A DNA stretch of 64,000 nucleotides, from IMG/VR virus record IMGVR_UViG_3300037149_000105, positions 62,001 through 126,000 of that record. One strand, 5' to 3'. The position numbers and the translations under genes were made by a program. This document shows, one piece after another, positions 16,060 to 22,905 of the stretch. Positions within the stretch are counted from its first letter, which is position 1, and every line of letters starts with the position of its first letter. The notes below the pieces were generated by a model. That model was not told the origin of the DNA and did not search any database. It saw only the letters and a list, made by a program, of their open reading frames with translations. The stretch is from a virus.

Positions 16060-16227
16060 CACCTCAGAGGTAAGGCGGGTGACAACTCGTGTGGTAGCTG
16101 GTGCAATCTCGTGGCCCACACTCTCAACCCCCTAACAGCACTAGGTTCTGGTGAGCCGTTGCAACGGCTTGCATTACAGACCTCGAAACGAGATGCGGGT
16201 AGGAAGAGTCCCCGCTGAGGTGTTCCA
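16060..16227 (+). ncRNA. tRNA-like-ended structured RNA, about 168 nt
   Basis: A perfect 7-bp acceptor-like stem (CACCTCA at 16060 with TGAGGTG at 16216) is adjacent to a 5-bp T-stem-like GCGGG/CCCGC and followed by TTCCA. The interior lacks a normal D or anticodon arm. It has GTGTGG/CCACAC, the palindrome GCCGTTGCAACGGC and CTCG-AAA-CGAG hairpins. This is a tmRNA-like architecture of termini without an obvious tag frame. The call depends on base pairing only. Confidence 0.4.
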
Positions 16228-16353
16228 ATCAGTAAGATGCAGATGAGGGTAAAAGAAACAAGATCCCCCCAGTTATCGCAAATTCTGCAACTGCCATCCA
16301 AAACTGGTGACTGGTTTCAATCATGCCGGGTAAGCACCCTCTTTGCTGGAGGG

Positions 16354-16410
16354 ACCGGCTCCAAATCCGACCTTAAGCAAGTCGAATCGGTGACGCGATA
16401 TAGTCCAGGT
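16354..16410 (+). repeat. Structured repeat copy 1 (TAAGCAAG..CGAATCG element)
   Basis: This element shares an ordered set of blocks with 16558-16622: ACCGG, a stem around TTAAGCA (here CGAC/GTCG), GAATCG, and a second hairpin with a GCGATATA loop. The stems differ in sequence between copies but stay paired, suggesting RNA. The end ATATAGTCCAGG resembles the group I intron P7 strand, but no intron partner was found. Confidence 0.45.
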
Positions 16411-16557
16411 CTCTGGGGTGGCTACCCTCGCTAATTGCAGCCCCCTGCGTCTGGCTTCATACGCCGAGTGTCATGACCCTCAGAAGCCACCCTCTTCCAA
16501 GATTTAAGGGTCACTTGAATCTTCTCTCATGAGTTCCGGTGTAAATGGGAGTAGCTA

Positions 16558-16622
16558 ACCGGATTTTTTACCAAGATCAGGCTCTAAGCAAGCCGAATCG
16601 TTGGTGCAACGTATAATGCACC
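16558..16622 (+). repeat. Structured repeat copy 2, inside a 100-nt tRNA-like frame
   Basis: The blocks match copy 1, with stem GGCT/AGCC around CTAAGCA and GGTGCA/TGCACC around ACGTATAA. The copy is flanked by GGAGTAG (16548) and CTACTCC (16640), which form a perfect 7-bp acceptor-like stem, so the whole 16548-16647 segment may be another tRNA-like RNA. The rest of 15884-16794 has no gene I can support. Confidence 0.4.
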
Positions 16623-16794
16623 GGGTGTGAGTCCCCTTCCTACTCCAGTTGGTGTGGTCTGTAGGTACCTAGGCACCAGTCTCAAGCCCCGAAGACTCTA
16701 AACCCCAAGGCCCTTCTCAGTCTCTGTTGCATGGTTAAAAGTCAGAGGCCGGTGACCCAGTTCCTGTGTCAGTCACCGTAGCTAACAGGTTTTT

Positions 16795-16869
16795 CGCCTT
16801 ATCCTATAGCGGTAAGTAGAGTGCCCTTTCACGGCAACAACCGGAGTTCGACTCTCCGTGGGGCGACCA
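16795..16869 (+). tRNA. tRNA-Glu (UUC)
   Basis: Acceptor CGCCTTA/TGGGGCG, anticodon loop CTTTCAC on a four-bp stem (27-43 mismatched), T arm CGGAG/CTCCG with TTCGACT, and encoded CCA. Confidence 0.85.
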
Positions 16870-16871
16870 AT

Positions 16872-16949
16872 GCACCATTAGCTCAGTTGTCCTAGAGCAG
16901 ACGCCTTCTAAGCGTCAGGTCATCAGTTAAAATCTGATATGGTGTACCA
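16872..16949 (+). tRNA. tRNA-Arg (UCU)
   Basis: Acceptor GCACCAT/ATGGTGT, D stem GCTC/GAGC, anticodon stem GACGC/GCGTC with loop CTTCTAA, T arm ATCAG/CTGAT with loop TTAAAAT, and encoded ACCA. It reads AGA/AGG. Confidence 0.92.
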
Positions 16950-16950
16950 T

Positions 16951-17035
16951 GACGGTGGTGGTCGGATGGATCTGACGCTGGTCTGCAAAACCAGTCCCGG
17001 CAGGGCAATACGGAGTTCAATTCTCCACACCGTCT
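16951..17035 (+). tRNA. tRNA-Cys (GCA) with an extra variable arm, CCA not encoded
   Basis: Acceptor GACGGTG/CACCGTC with U73, and a perfect CTGGT/ACCAG anticodon stem with loop CTGCAAA. The region between the anticodon and T stems is about 17 nt and holds a CCC-GGCA-GGG hairpin, a class II-like arm not normal for Cys. The 3' end is TCAG, so CCA must be added by an enzyme. Confidence 0.82.
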
Positions 17036-17106
17036 CAGTAATACCATCTGAGGGCTACTCCTCTCCCAAGGAAATGCTTGCTTGGTGATGAACCTTCAGT
17101 AAGAAT

Positions 17107-17194
17107 GGCTTAGTGATGCAACTGGCGAGACATGGCAGTCTCAAAAACTGCTCCCTTCAATGGGTTGTGGGTTCGAATCCCACCTGAGCTACCA
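17107..17194 (+). tRNA. tRNA-Leu (CAA)
   Basis: Acceptor GGCTTAG/CTGAGCT, anticodon stem GCAGT/ACTGC with loop CTCAAAA, long variable arm CCC/GGG, T arm GTGGG/CCCAC with TTCGAAT, and encoded ACCA. Confidence 0.93.
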
Positions 17195-17196
17195 AA

Positions 17197-17394
17197 AGGA
17201 GTGCCCATGCTCCTCCCAACATTTCGGTGTTGGGTTTGAATGTGCTATCAGTGAGGGGTAGTAACCCTCTGTTCAACCCCTTCGGGGTTGCTCATGCTAA
17301 CCAATTAGTAGCAGCGCATAAAAAGCTACAGAGGCCCCCGGAAGCCGCATGAAACTGCGGATAGGTAGCTGGATCCGACAAAACCAGCGAATCT
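17197..17394 (+). ncRNA. Tandem structured RNA element, copy 1
   Basis: It opens with a 22-base direct repeat also found at 17395 and contains CCCAACA/TGTTGGG, GAGGG/CCCTC, CAACCCC-TTCG-GGGTTG, GTAGC/GCTAC and CCGCA/TGCGG hairpins. It ends in GCTGG/CCAGC around a loop with CCGACAAA. The last two hairpins and the ACAGAGGCC linker recur in copy 2 with compensatory stem changes. Confidence 0.5.
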
Positions 17395-17592
17395 AGGAGT
17401 GCCCATGCTCCTCCCATTCGTAGCAGTTTGTAAAATCAGTATACGATTGGGTCAGATGTGTGGTCGTTAAAGGCTGGTAACCTTTCCCGCAAGGGTCGTC
17501 AACGGCTGGTAGCAACACAGAAATTACAGAGGCCAATGGTCGTTCCTCGAAATGGGAACTAGGTAGTTGGAGCCGACAAATCCAACACGTTC
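17395..17592 (+). ncRNA. Tandem structured RNA element, copy 2
   Basis: It begins with the same 22-base repeat as copy 1 and keeps ACAGAGGCC, a GAAA-containing hairpin (GTTCC/GGGAAC), TAGGTAG and a final GTTGG/CCAAC hairpin whose loop again holds CCGACAAA. The second pair of that stem is T-A here against C-G in copy 1, a compensatory change. Confidence 0.5.
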
Positions 17593-17994
17593 ACTGGCCC
17601 CAGCAATGGGGCCTTTGGTGGTGCTGGTGGACTGCGAGATTGCCCCACAGACCCGTTCCCGAAACGCAGATAGGACAACGGATATTTGACGTAAGGGCCA
17701 GCCGGAGCCTTTGATCCGGCACCTATCTCGGTGCCATTGGATTTGTGGACGAAAGTCTCCCCCAGTGGACAAGGGGTCGGCCCTGATGCTGACCCTCGAC
17801 AAAGTTCAACCCGTGCGCTGCTTGGTCGGCAGCATAGACCTCACGGAGAACACGCAGTTACCCCTAGGAGCAACCAATTGATCAGCTTCTACTGCGTCTG
17901 AATGAGGGTAGTGAAGGGTAGGATAAGTTAAACGGAGGATGGGAACCCCGCAAAGGTCATACCCCACCGGCCCTTCACGATTTTTCTTTGCTCT
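17593..17994 (+). ncRNA. Hairpin-rich non-coding spacer
   Basis: No credible gene. Strong hairpins include GGCCCC/GGGGCC near 17595, GCCGGA/TCCGGC near 17701, GAC-GAAA-GTC near 17749 and GGGTC/GACCC near 17775. It is probably a processed transcript between tRNAs. The minus-strand frame here shows no family features. Confidence 0.35.
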
Positions 17995-18079
17995 CCCCTG
18001 TTTGCCGCACGGTCTAGGCAGGAGCCTTTTAAGCTCTCCGAGTAATCGATAGCGGGTTCAACTCCCGCACGGGGGACCA
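17995..18079 (+). tRNA. tRNA-Lys (UUU) with an extra variable arm
   Basis: Acceptor CCCCTGT/ACGGGGG, anticodon stem GGAGC/GCTCT with loop CTTTTAA, T arm GCGGG/CCCGC with TTCAACT, and encoded ACCA. The variable region is 14 nt with a CGA-GTAA-TCG hairpin, where a Lys tRNA normally has about five bases. Confidence 0.85.
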
Positions 18080-18088
18080 GTTTGACCT

Positions 18089-18164
18089 GGACCTATGACG
18101 CAGCGGTCAGCGTTCTTGGCTCATAACCGAGGAGTCCTAGGTTCGAATCCTAGTGGGTCCACCA
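18089..18164 (+). tRNA. tRNA-Met (CAU)
   Basis: Acceptor GGACCTA/TGGGTCC, D stem ACGC/GCGT, anticodon stem CTTGG/CCGAG with loop CTCATAA, T arm CTAGG/CCTAG, and encoded ACCA. A tRNA-Ile with lysidine-modified CAU cannot be ruled out. Confidence 0.93.
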
Positions 18165-18166
18165 AC

Positions 18167-18267
18167 GCGCCTATCGTTTAATGGTAAGACAGCGGCTTTA
18201 TATACCGCCCCGAAAGGAGCCGCCAGATTAGCGGATTTTCCAGGTTCGAGTCCTGGTGGGCGTACCA
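18167..18267 (+). tRNA. tRNA-Ile (UAU) with ~30-nt insertion
   Basis: Acceptor GCGCCTA/TGGGCGT, D stem GTTT/AGAC, T arm CCAGG/CCTGG with TTCGAGT, and encoded ACCA. The anticodon arm GCGG/CCGC holds TAT, with a C-A mismatch closing the loop. About 30 extra bases follow, with CCC-GAAA-GG and CCGC/GCGG hairpins. An alternative fold pairs GCGGC with GCCGC and leaves a 22-nt loop. The AUA identity is likely but not certain. Confidence 0.7.
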
Positions 18268-18498
18268 ATCTGAGTATTAACAAGTGTTGCCCCTGACTGA
18301 AACTCACTGAGGGGGCATGGGGTAGCGGATCCCCCGACCCAGCCACGCATGTGGAATAAAGATTGAACAGGGAACAGTTTGTGAGTTTAAACAAGACCCA
18401 AGATTCAATCATCCGACGATTTGTTTCAGCTACTGCTGCGTTGAGCAGGAGTCGTTAGATGCTGAAACTCCAGTGGAAACCGTGCCCCACTGGAAAAT
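18268..18498 (+). ncRNA. Hairpin-rich spacer
   Basis: No gene. TTTCAGC (near 18423) pairs with GCTGAAA (near 18461) around an inner CTGCT/AGCAG hairpin. CCAGTGG/CCACTGG closes another near 18471. A structured leader or processed RNA is likely. Confidence 0.35.
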
Positions 18499-18572
18499 GC
18501 GGGTTTGATGTAGTGGTAGCATGACATCCTTCCAAGTTGTTCGCGTGAGTTCAATCCTCATAACCCGCTCCA
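18499..18572 (+). tRNA. tRNA-Gly (UCC)
   Basis: Acceptor GCGGGTT/AACCCGC with U73, D stem ATGT/GCAT, anticodon loop CTTCCAA on an ACATC/GTTGT stem with one mismatch, T arm GTGAG/CTCAT, and encoded CCA. Confidence 0.88.
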
Positions 18573-18647
18573 GTTCTGACCAATCCGCCCATCTAGGCGG
18601 CGTGGGCTATGGTCCAGCCCTTCGGGAGCACGATACGCTCCCGCCTC

Positions 18648-19172
18648 CTATCTGGTCCTCCAGTACCCCGTTCGGGTTCGAAAATGAATCACGGCGTGAC
18701 AGGTTGGACAAAGCACTTGAAGGTTAGTTTCCTCGTTGTTAGCATGATTTGTGTCAACGTGGTGAACCGTCAGAACCTCTGGAACTTCAGAGTACCCACA
18801 AACCTCACACCTTGCCGGTTTGGCGCGGAAAGCAGTTTCTCGGTAGTCGGTCCTAGTGGTCCCGTAGTGACTGGGCTGGATGGCCACGACACCCCCAATT
18901 CGCTGTGCCGTCTCTTTACAGGCACGATCACAGAAAAATAGACCAGATTTCGAGTTCGATGTCTGACTCTGTTTCCGCACAACAGGCTTCCCGCACTGGG
19001 CACACTCAGCCATGATGGAAGCGGCTTGGGACTTCGCTGCACTACTGCACCCCTTGGAGCAAAACCTAGCTCTCTCCAGTCGGTGTTTTGGTACAAAAAA
19101 CTCCTCCCCGCACTGCTGACACTTGGTCGGAAACACCCTTCTCATTCTTCCGCCGTATTCCATGGTCTTCAT
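18648..19172 (-). CDS. HNH endonuclease with zinc fingers, 174 aa
   Basis: Two N-terminal CxxC..C zinc-ribbon-like units (CQQCGEEF, CAQCGKPV) are followed by a C-terminal HNH nuclease: CEVCGY...VLTVHHVDTNHANN....LCPTCHAVIH. The gene lies antisense inside the tRNA array between Gly and Ala tRNAs. GAGGTGAAGAG precedes the ATG on its strand. It is probably a free-standing homing endonuclease that spreads within phage tRNA clusters. The array continues on both sides, so any target tRNA was not obviously destroyed. Confidence 0.88.
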   Translation of the reverse strand: MKTMEYGGRMRRVFPTKCQQCGEEFFVPKHRLERARFCSKGCSSAAKSQAASIMAECAQCGKPVVRKQSQTSNSKSGLFFCDRACKETAQRIGGVVAIQPSHYGTTRTDYRETAFRAKPARCEVCGYSEVPEVLTVHHVDTNHANNEETNLQVLCPTCHAVIHFRTRTGYWRTR

Positions 19173-19235
19173 CTCTTCACCTCAATTGAGGGTGGAAGAG
19201 ATGAAAGTCGCGCAACACTTTCAATTTCATTTCAC

Positions 19236-19315
19236 GGGTCGTAGGGCTACTCGGGGTGGCCATCTCCCTTGCACGGAGAAGATTCAGGTGGGTTCGATTC
19301 CCACACGATCCACCA
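19236..19315 (+). tRNA. tRNA-Ala (UGC)
   Basis: Acceptor GGGTCGT/ACGATCC, D stem GGCT/GGCC, anticodon stem TCTCC/GGAGA with loop CTTGCAC, eight-base variable region, T arm GTGGG/CCCAC, and encoded ACCA. Confidence 0.92.
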
Positions 19316-20310
19316 TTTTGGCACTCCACTCAGTGGGGCGATTACCCGTTTAGAACGATAGGCTGCTTGTGGTTCGGGGGAGCAAGCAGATGCCAATTCA
19401 AATCTGGAGGGTGCGGAGCACCTGATATATGGCACAGTGATACGAGAACGGGTTTGGCCTCTTAGGAGGATGCTGAGAAACCCACCGGAGTGATAAGGCA
19501 GCTTTTTTACCGGTACCTGCCGCTCGTGCGAAGGTCGTCCATGCCGGTTATATCGGACGAACAGAATTCATCTCCAGATCAAACATCTTGTGGAAGCATG
19601 TAGCCACATGCCTGACGAGCGAAGAGCCTGGATGCGAAAGCAGAGAGCGGGTTGAAACAGCCCCAATAATCCCAGGAAGATGAGGTAGCGACTCATCCCA
19701 CATATCTTATCATGGAGCGGCGTGGAAATCGCAGACACGAAACGGGGAGAACCCAGTATCGCAGTTGCTGGCGGGTGCCATAAGAAAGTGCCGACCGTCA
19801 GTATGTAGTATCCCGTGGGCGGAGTAGGTTATAAACAGGACAACCCTTAGCTGGAGTGGCGACCAGCCTCCATGATCAAATCAAAATGACGGACAGAGCC
19901 GCCCAGCTAGGTGGGTAATAGGAGTAGAGTCCCACTCCTGCTTTCCGTTAAAGACCCTCTCAGCAACAAGAAAACGGACGATGGGCCGGTAGTGCTCCCA
20001 CTAGGTCTCCAAGACTAGAGAAAGCTACCAAAGGGTCTTGATTTTTTCCTTCGAAAGGAGCAATACAATGAGAAAAGAGGCATCCGAAAGTCCTCCTGTG
20101 TAAGCATCTGCTTACGTTTGGAGGTGCCTTATGGCGCAAAGCAAGACGCACGGTAAGTCCGTGCAGCAGATGTCCACCGTGCAGTTGTTAGCGGTGGCAA
20201 AGAGTGGCTCCCTTCTGGCTGCGGCAGCAAAGTATTTGCTGGAGCAGAAAGGGGTGGAGTGGAGGGACAAGAAGAGAAAGTAACGTCAGACCGGGGAAGC
20301 CCGGTCCCAT
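19316..20310 (+). ncRNA. ~1 kb non-coding, hairpin-rich region
   Basis: No protein gene is credible. The first 100 bases (near 19326-19415) look like a decayed tRNA, with CTGCTTG/CAAGCAG and an AATTCAAAT T-loop-like segment. Further on are GATGAG/CTCATC around GTAGCGA near 19680, GCTGG/CCAGC near 19851, GGAGT/ACTCC near 19921 and TTCGAAAGGAG near 20049. It could be a second large structured RNA or several small ones. Confidence 0.4.
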
Positions 20311-20385
20311 TGGGGTGTAGCACAACGGTAGTCGCGCTCGGCTTTGACCCGAGTTATGGGGGTTCGATTCCCTCCACCCTAACCA
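20311..20385 (+). tRNA. tRNA-Gln (UUG)
   Basis: Acceptor TGGGGTG/CACCCTA, anticodon stem CTCGG/CCGAG with loop CTTTGAC, T arm GGGGG/CCCTC with TTCGATT, and encoded ACCA. The D stem is imperfect. Confidence 0.88.
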
Positions 20386-21134
20386 ATTCGTCTTAGCCCC
20401 TAACGGGGCTTAAGGCAGTGATGACTGGCACTTACCACGATATTGGGCCATGTCGGTTGTATGTGGGTTCGTGGATCCTATTACGATTGTTCCGATTTGC
20501 AATTTCAAATCGGTGGCGATGGGTAGAGGACTTGTCCTCTTCGCCGGTTTCCAACTTCCTAAAAGTTGGTGGTGGAGGCGGTGTGATTCCGGTCACGCTT
20601 TCCCCCGTGGGTGTGGGGGTTATCACATCACAAAGCGGCCCTAGATCCGAATGGATCATTTTTAGGTGGTCAAAGACCGTATAGCTGGGTGATGAATCTA
20701 TTCCCAGCATCCATAACACCCACGGGCCGAGAGGTTGATCGTGACCGGAATTAACCGGAATCGCTGGGATAACCAGAATGGGGCTCCAAATACTCAGCTT
20801 CTCCCATCTACCGCTGAGTCAGGTGCAGACGTAGCCAACGGTGAAACGATATACCCCTGGCCATCCGTAAACGCCTTATTGAAGTCACGAACGGTTCGGT
20901 AGGATGATGATGGGCTAACCGAACATCCCCTAAGCAAGGTGCAACACTCTGCTGACCCGTAGTGGGCTCCGGTTACCAACTCACTAGACTGACGCTACAC
21001 TATGCGCTGTTGCCTGAAGACGATCCCCACGGGGTGACACCCAACTACCAAAATGGAGAGGTAGGCACAACATAGGAACTTCGCTGCAAAGTTTTCAGTC
21101 ACGCTTGACTAGGCATGTTGGTCAAGCACCTCCA
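20386..21134 (+). ncRNA. ~750-nt non-coding region before tmRNA: candidate large RNA
   Basis: A terminator-like AGCCCC-TAAC-GGGGCT hairpin lies at about 20395-20410, just after tRNA-Gln. It is followed by CGATTTG/CAAATCG, CCAACTT/AAGTTGG, GTGTGAT/ATCACAT enclosing a C-run/G-run stem, and GATCC/GGATC. Overlapping frames on both strands are short and unconvincing. Length and place between tRNA and tmRNA resemble large phage RNAs such as ROOL or GOLLD, unproven here. Confidence 0.42.
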
Positions 21135-21538
21135 GGGGGTGACAGGTTTCGACAGGTTATTCTCATTGAATGTGTTTCACGCCCCGGAAAACTGATGGCC
21201 GGGTTAAAAATCAGTTAAAACAAAACTGCCACGATTAACGTAGTAGATTTTGACCGCTCCTTCGTTCCTTCCTTCGCGGAAGTAGCTTAAGGGCAAACCC
21301 TCCGGTAATCGTCTGGTACCCAGGGGGTAAGTTCTATGAGGGTGGCTTCGGCCTGCCGAGTAGGGCTAACAGATCACGCTCCCACTGAGCCTTGTAGGGG
21401 GAGAAGGGAACTAAGGCAAGTCCTCGATCACAGTTGTCTGATACCTGTGCAGAGGTCACGAAGAAACAGACTAAGCGTGTGAATAAGGCACTTCAATAGA
21501 TTTCTTGGACGGGGATTCGATTTCCCCCACCTCCTCCA
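21135..21538 (+). ncRNA. ssrA: tmRNA (transfer-messenger RNA)
   Basis: The 5' end GGGGGTGACAGGTTTCGACA is the tmRNA hallmark. It pairs with the 3' CACCTCC followed by U and CCA. The T arm is GGGGA/TCCCC with TTCGATT. A tag frame from the resume codon GCC at 21228 to TAA at 21288-21290 would encode ATINVVDFDRSFVPSFAEVA. The interior has the expected stem and pseudoknot-like blocks. It would rescue stalled ribosomes and mark products for proteolysis during infection, with SmpB presumably from the host. Confidence 0.95.
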
Positions 21539-21613
21539 ATGAGTTCGATTCCTACTCTAACTAAGGAAATAGACTACCCAAATCTAAATTAAAGGTTTGA
21601 CTCAGGAGTAGAG

Positions 21614-22291
21614 ATGATAGCTAATGTTTTATGGGGAATTACCCCTACAGAATTTAAAAAATTAGTTGCTAGTTCTTCTTCTTTTGCAGGTATTCTGCGT
21701 TATTTCAAACTTGCGGATAGCAAGGCTAATCGAAGAGCACTCTACATGCGAATGGGTGAATTGCAATGCAATATTTCCCATTTCACCCTTCGGAAAAGGG
21801 TAAAATCACCATCTTTACCAAACTTCGAAATTTTTTGTGAGCATTCGCCTCTTAGTCGAAAGAATGTAAAAATGAGAATACTTCGTGATAACTTGCTTCC
21901 TTATGTTTGTAAATGTGGAAACTCAGGCAATTGGGAAGGAAAAAAGCTCGTGCTCCAACTAGAGCATAAAAATGGAATAGGGGACGATAATCGTCTTAAT
22001 AATTTGGAATTCATATGTCCTAATTGCCATAGTCAAACTGCCACATTTGCAGGAAGACAAAATGCCCTAAATAACCCCCCCGTTCATAACCATCATGAGC
22101 GATGGAATCAACGAAAATTAAAATGGCCCACAAAAGAAGAACTAGAGTATCTTGTTTGGAGTAAGCCAACAACTGAGTTAGCCAAAGAGTTCGAAGTTAG
22201 TGACTCAGCAATCAGTAGGTGGTGCCGCTGCTACTCCATTAAAAAACCCGGACGAGGGTATTGGACAGCGAAAAAACCCATCTCTCCGTAG
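21614..22291 (+). CDS. HNH homing endonuclease with C-terminal HTH, 225 aa
   Basis: The nuclease core is CKCGNSGNWEGKKL, LQLEHKNGIGDDNRLNNL and FICPNCHSQT, near residues 98-142. A C-terminal segment (TELAKEFEVSDSAISRWC) is a helix-turn-helix of the kind that positions such enzymes. CAGGAG precedes the ATG. The last codons and stop lie within the first bases of the tRNA-Arg at 22282, so the gene abuts and slightly overlaps a tRNA. It shares its family with the minus-strand gene at 23526. Confidence 0.88.
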   Translation: MIANVLWGITPTEFKKLVASSSSFAGILRYFKLADSKANRRALYMRMGELQCNISHFTLRKRVKSPSLPNFEIFCEHSPLSRKNVKMRILRDNLLPYVCKCGNSGNWEGKKLVLQLEHKNGIGDDNRLNNLEFICPNCHSQTATFAGRQNALNNPPVHNHHERWNQRKLKWPTKEELEYLVWSKPTTELAKEFEVSDSAISRWCRCYSIKKPGRGYWTAKKPISP

Positions 22292-22358
22292 ATTAACTGG
22301 ACAAATCACTGGTCTCCGAAACCAGAGAGTGCCAATTCGAGTTTGGTCGGAGAGACCA
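22282..22358 (+). tRNA. tRNA-Arg (CCG)
   Basis: Acceptor CTCTCCG/CGGAGAG, D stem GATT/AATC, anticodon stem CTGGT/ACCAG with loop CTCCGAA, T arm GCCAA/TTGGT with TTCGAGT, and encoded ACCA. It reads CGG. Confidence 0.93.
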
Positions 22359-22402
22359 TCTGACATTCATCTACCAAGTGTAGAAGGAAATCGGGAGGCG
22401 CT

Positions 22403-22519
22403 ATGCGACTCCTCGTAAAATTTAGACATGTGCAGCAATCAAAAACCTCGTATGCAGACATGGCTTCGTGCCCCTGCAAAAAAGTTTCGGCGTTCTGTAA
22501 AAACGTCAAACGTGTCTAG
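22403..22519 (+). CDS. Small basic Cys-containing protein, 38 aa
   Basis: GGGAGG stands four bases before the ATG. The peptide is strongly basic, with CPCKK and a further Cys eight residues later, so a small metal site is possible. No relatives are known to me. The ribosome site and the lack of another explanation for this gap after tRNA-Arg support it modestly. Confidence 0.45.
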   Translation: MRLLVKFRHVQQSKTSYADMASCPCKKVSAFCKNVKRV

Positions 22520-22560
22520 CTTTTTAAAACTTCCGTTTCCTCTTTTGAATGGAGGGTAAC

Positions 22561-22905
22561 ATGCTTAGTGATGCTATTGATGATCATCAGAATATTCGAG
22601 ACAGATTGGTCAAGTTCATAAGTAAAGAGCCCTTCAATGCTATGGACTTGTTCTCCGTTCGAAGAGACTATAACTGTGATCTGGGCTCCTGGCTTTGGAA
22701 GCATCGAAATGCGGAAATAGCCGACAAAAAAGAGTATCAGGAACTCGTGGGGATTCATCATAATTTTCATGAGATTGCTTATAAAGCTCTAATGCTGGGA
22801 TCTGATAATAAACCAGAAGAGGCTTTCGCGGTTTTGGTTGGCCCCTACGCAGTAATAGAGAAGCAACTGATCGAAGCTATCGTCAACCTTGGAGATGTCG
22901 AATGA
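22561..22905 (+). CDS. CZB-like zinc-binding domain protein, 114 aa
   Basis: I start at the ATG at 22561 because the earlier in-frame ATG at 22549 is itself followed by the GGAGGG ribosome site. The order His near the N-terminus, CDLGSWLW near residue 47 and HHNFHE near residue 72 matches the chemoreceptor zinc-binding (CZB) four-helix domain, whose His/Cys residues hold zinc. CZB usually sits in signalling proteins. A stand-alone phage copy could sense zinc or hypochlorite or interfere with host signalling. Its stop overlaps the next start. Confidence 0.65.
   Translation: MLSDAIDDHQNIRDRLVKFISKEPFNAMDLFSVRRDYNCDLGSWLWKHRNAEIADKKEYQELVGIHHNFHEIAYKALMLGSDNKPEEAFAVLVGPYAVIEKQLIEAIVNLGDVE

Noticed and set aside
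16354-16410. Group I intron suggested by ATATAGTCC
   Set aside because: No complementary P7 strand, P3/P8 arrangement or exon junction could be found within a reasonable distance, and a similar element recurs at 16558 without that ending.
21539-21625. Permuted tRNA after the tmRNA (T-loop-like GAGTTCGATTCC, TACTC, then GGAGTAG before the HNH start)
   Set aside because: The T stem does not pair and no D or anticodon arm follows GGAGTAG, which is better explained as part of the HNH ribosome site.
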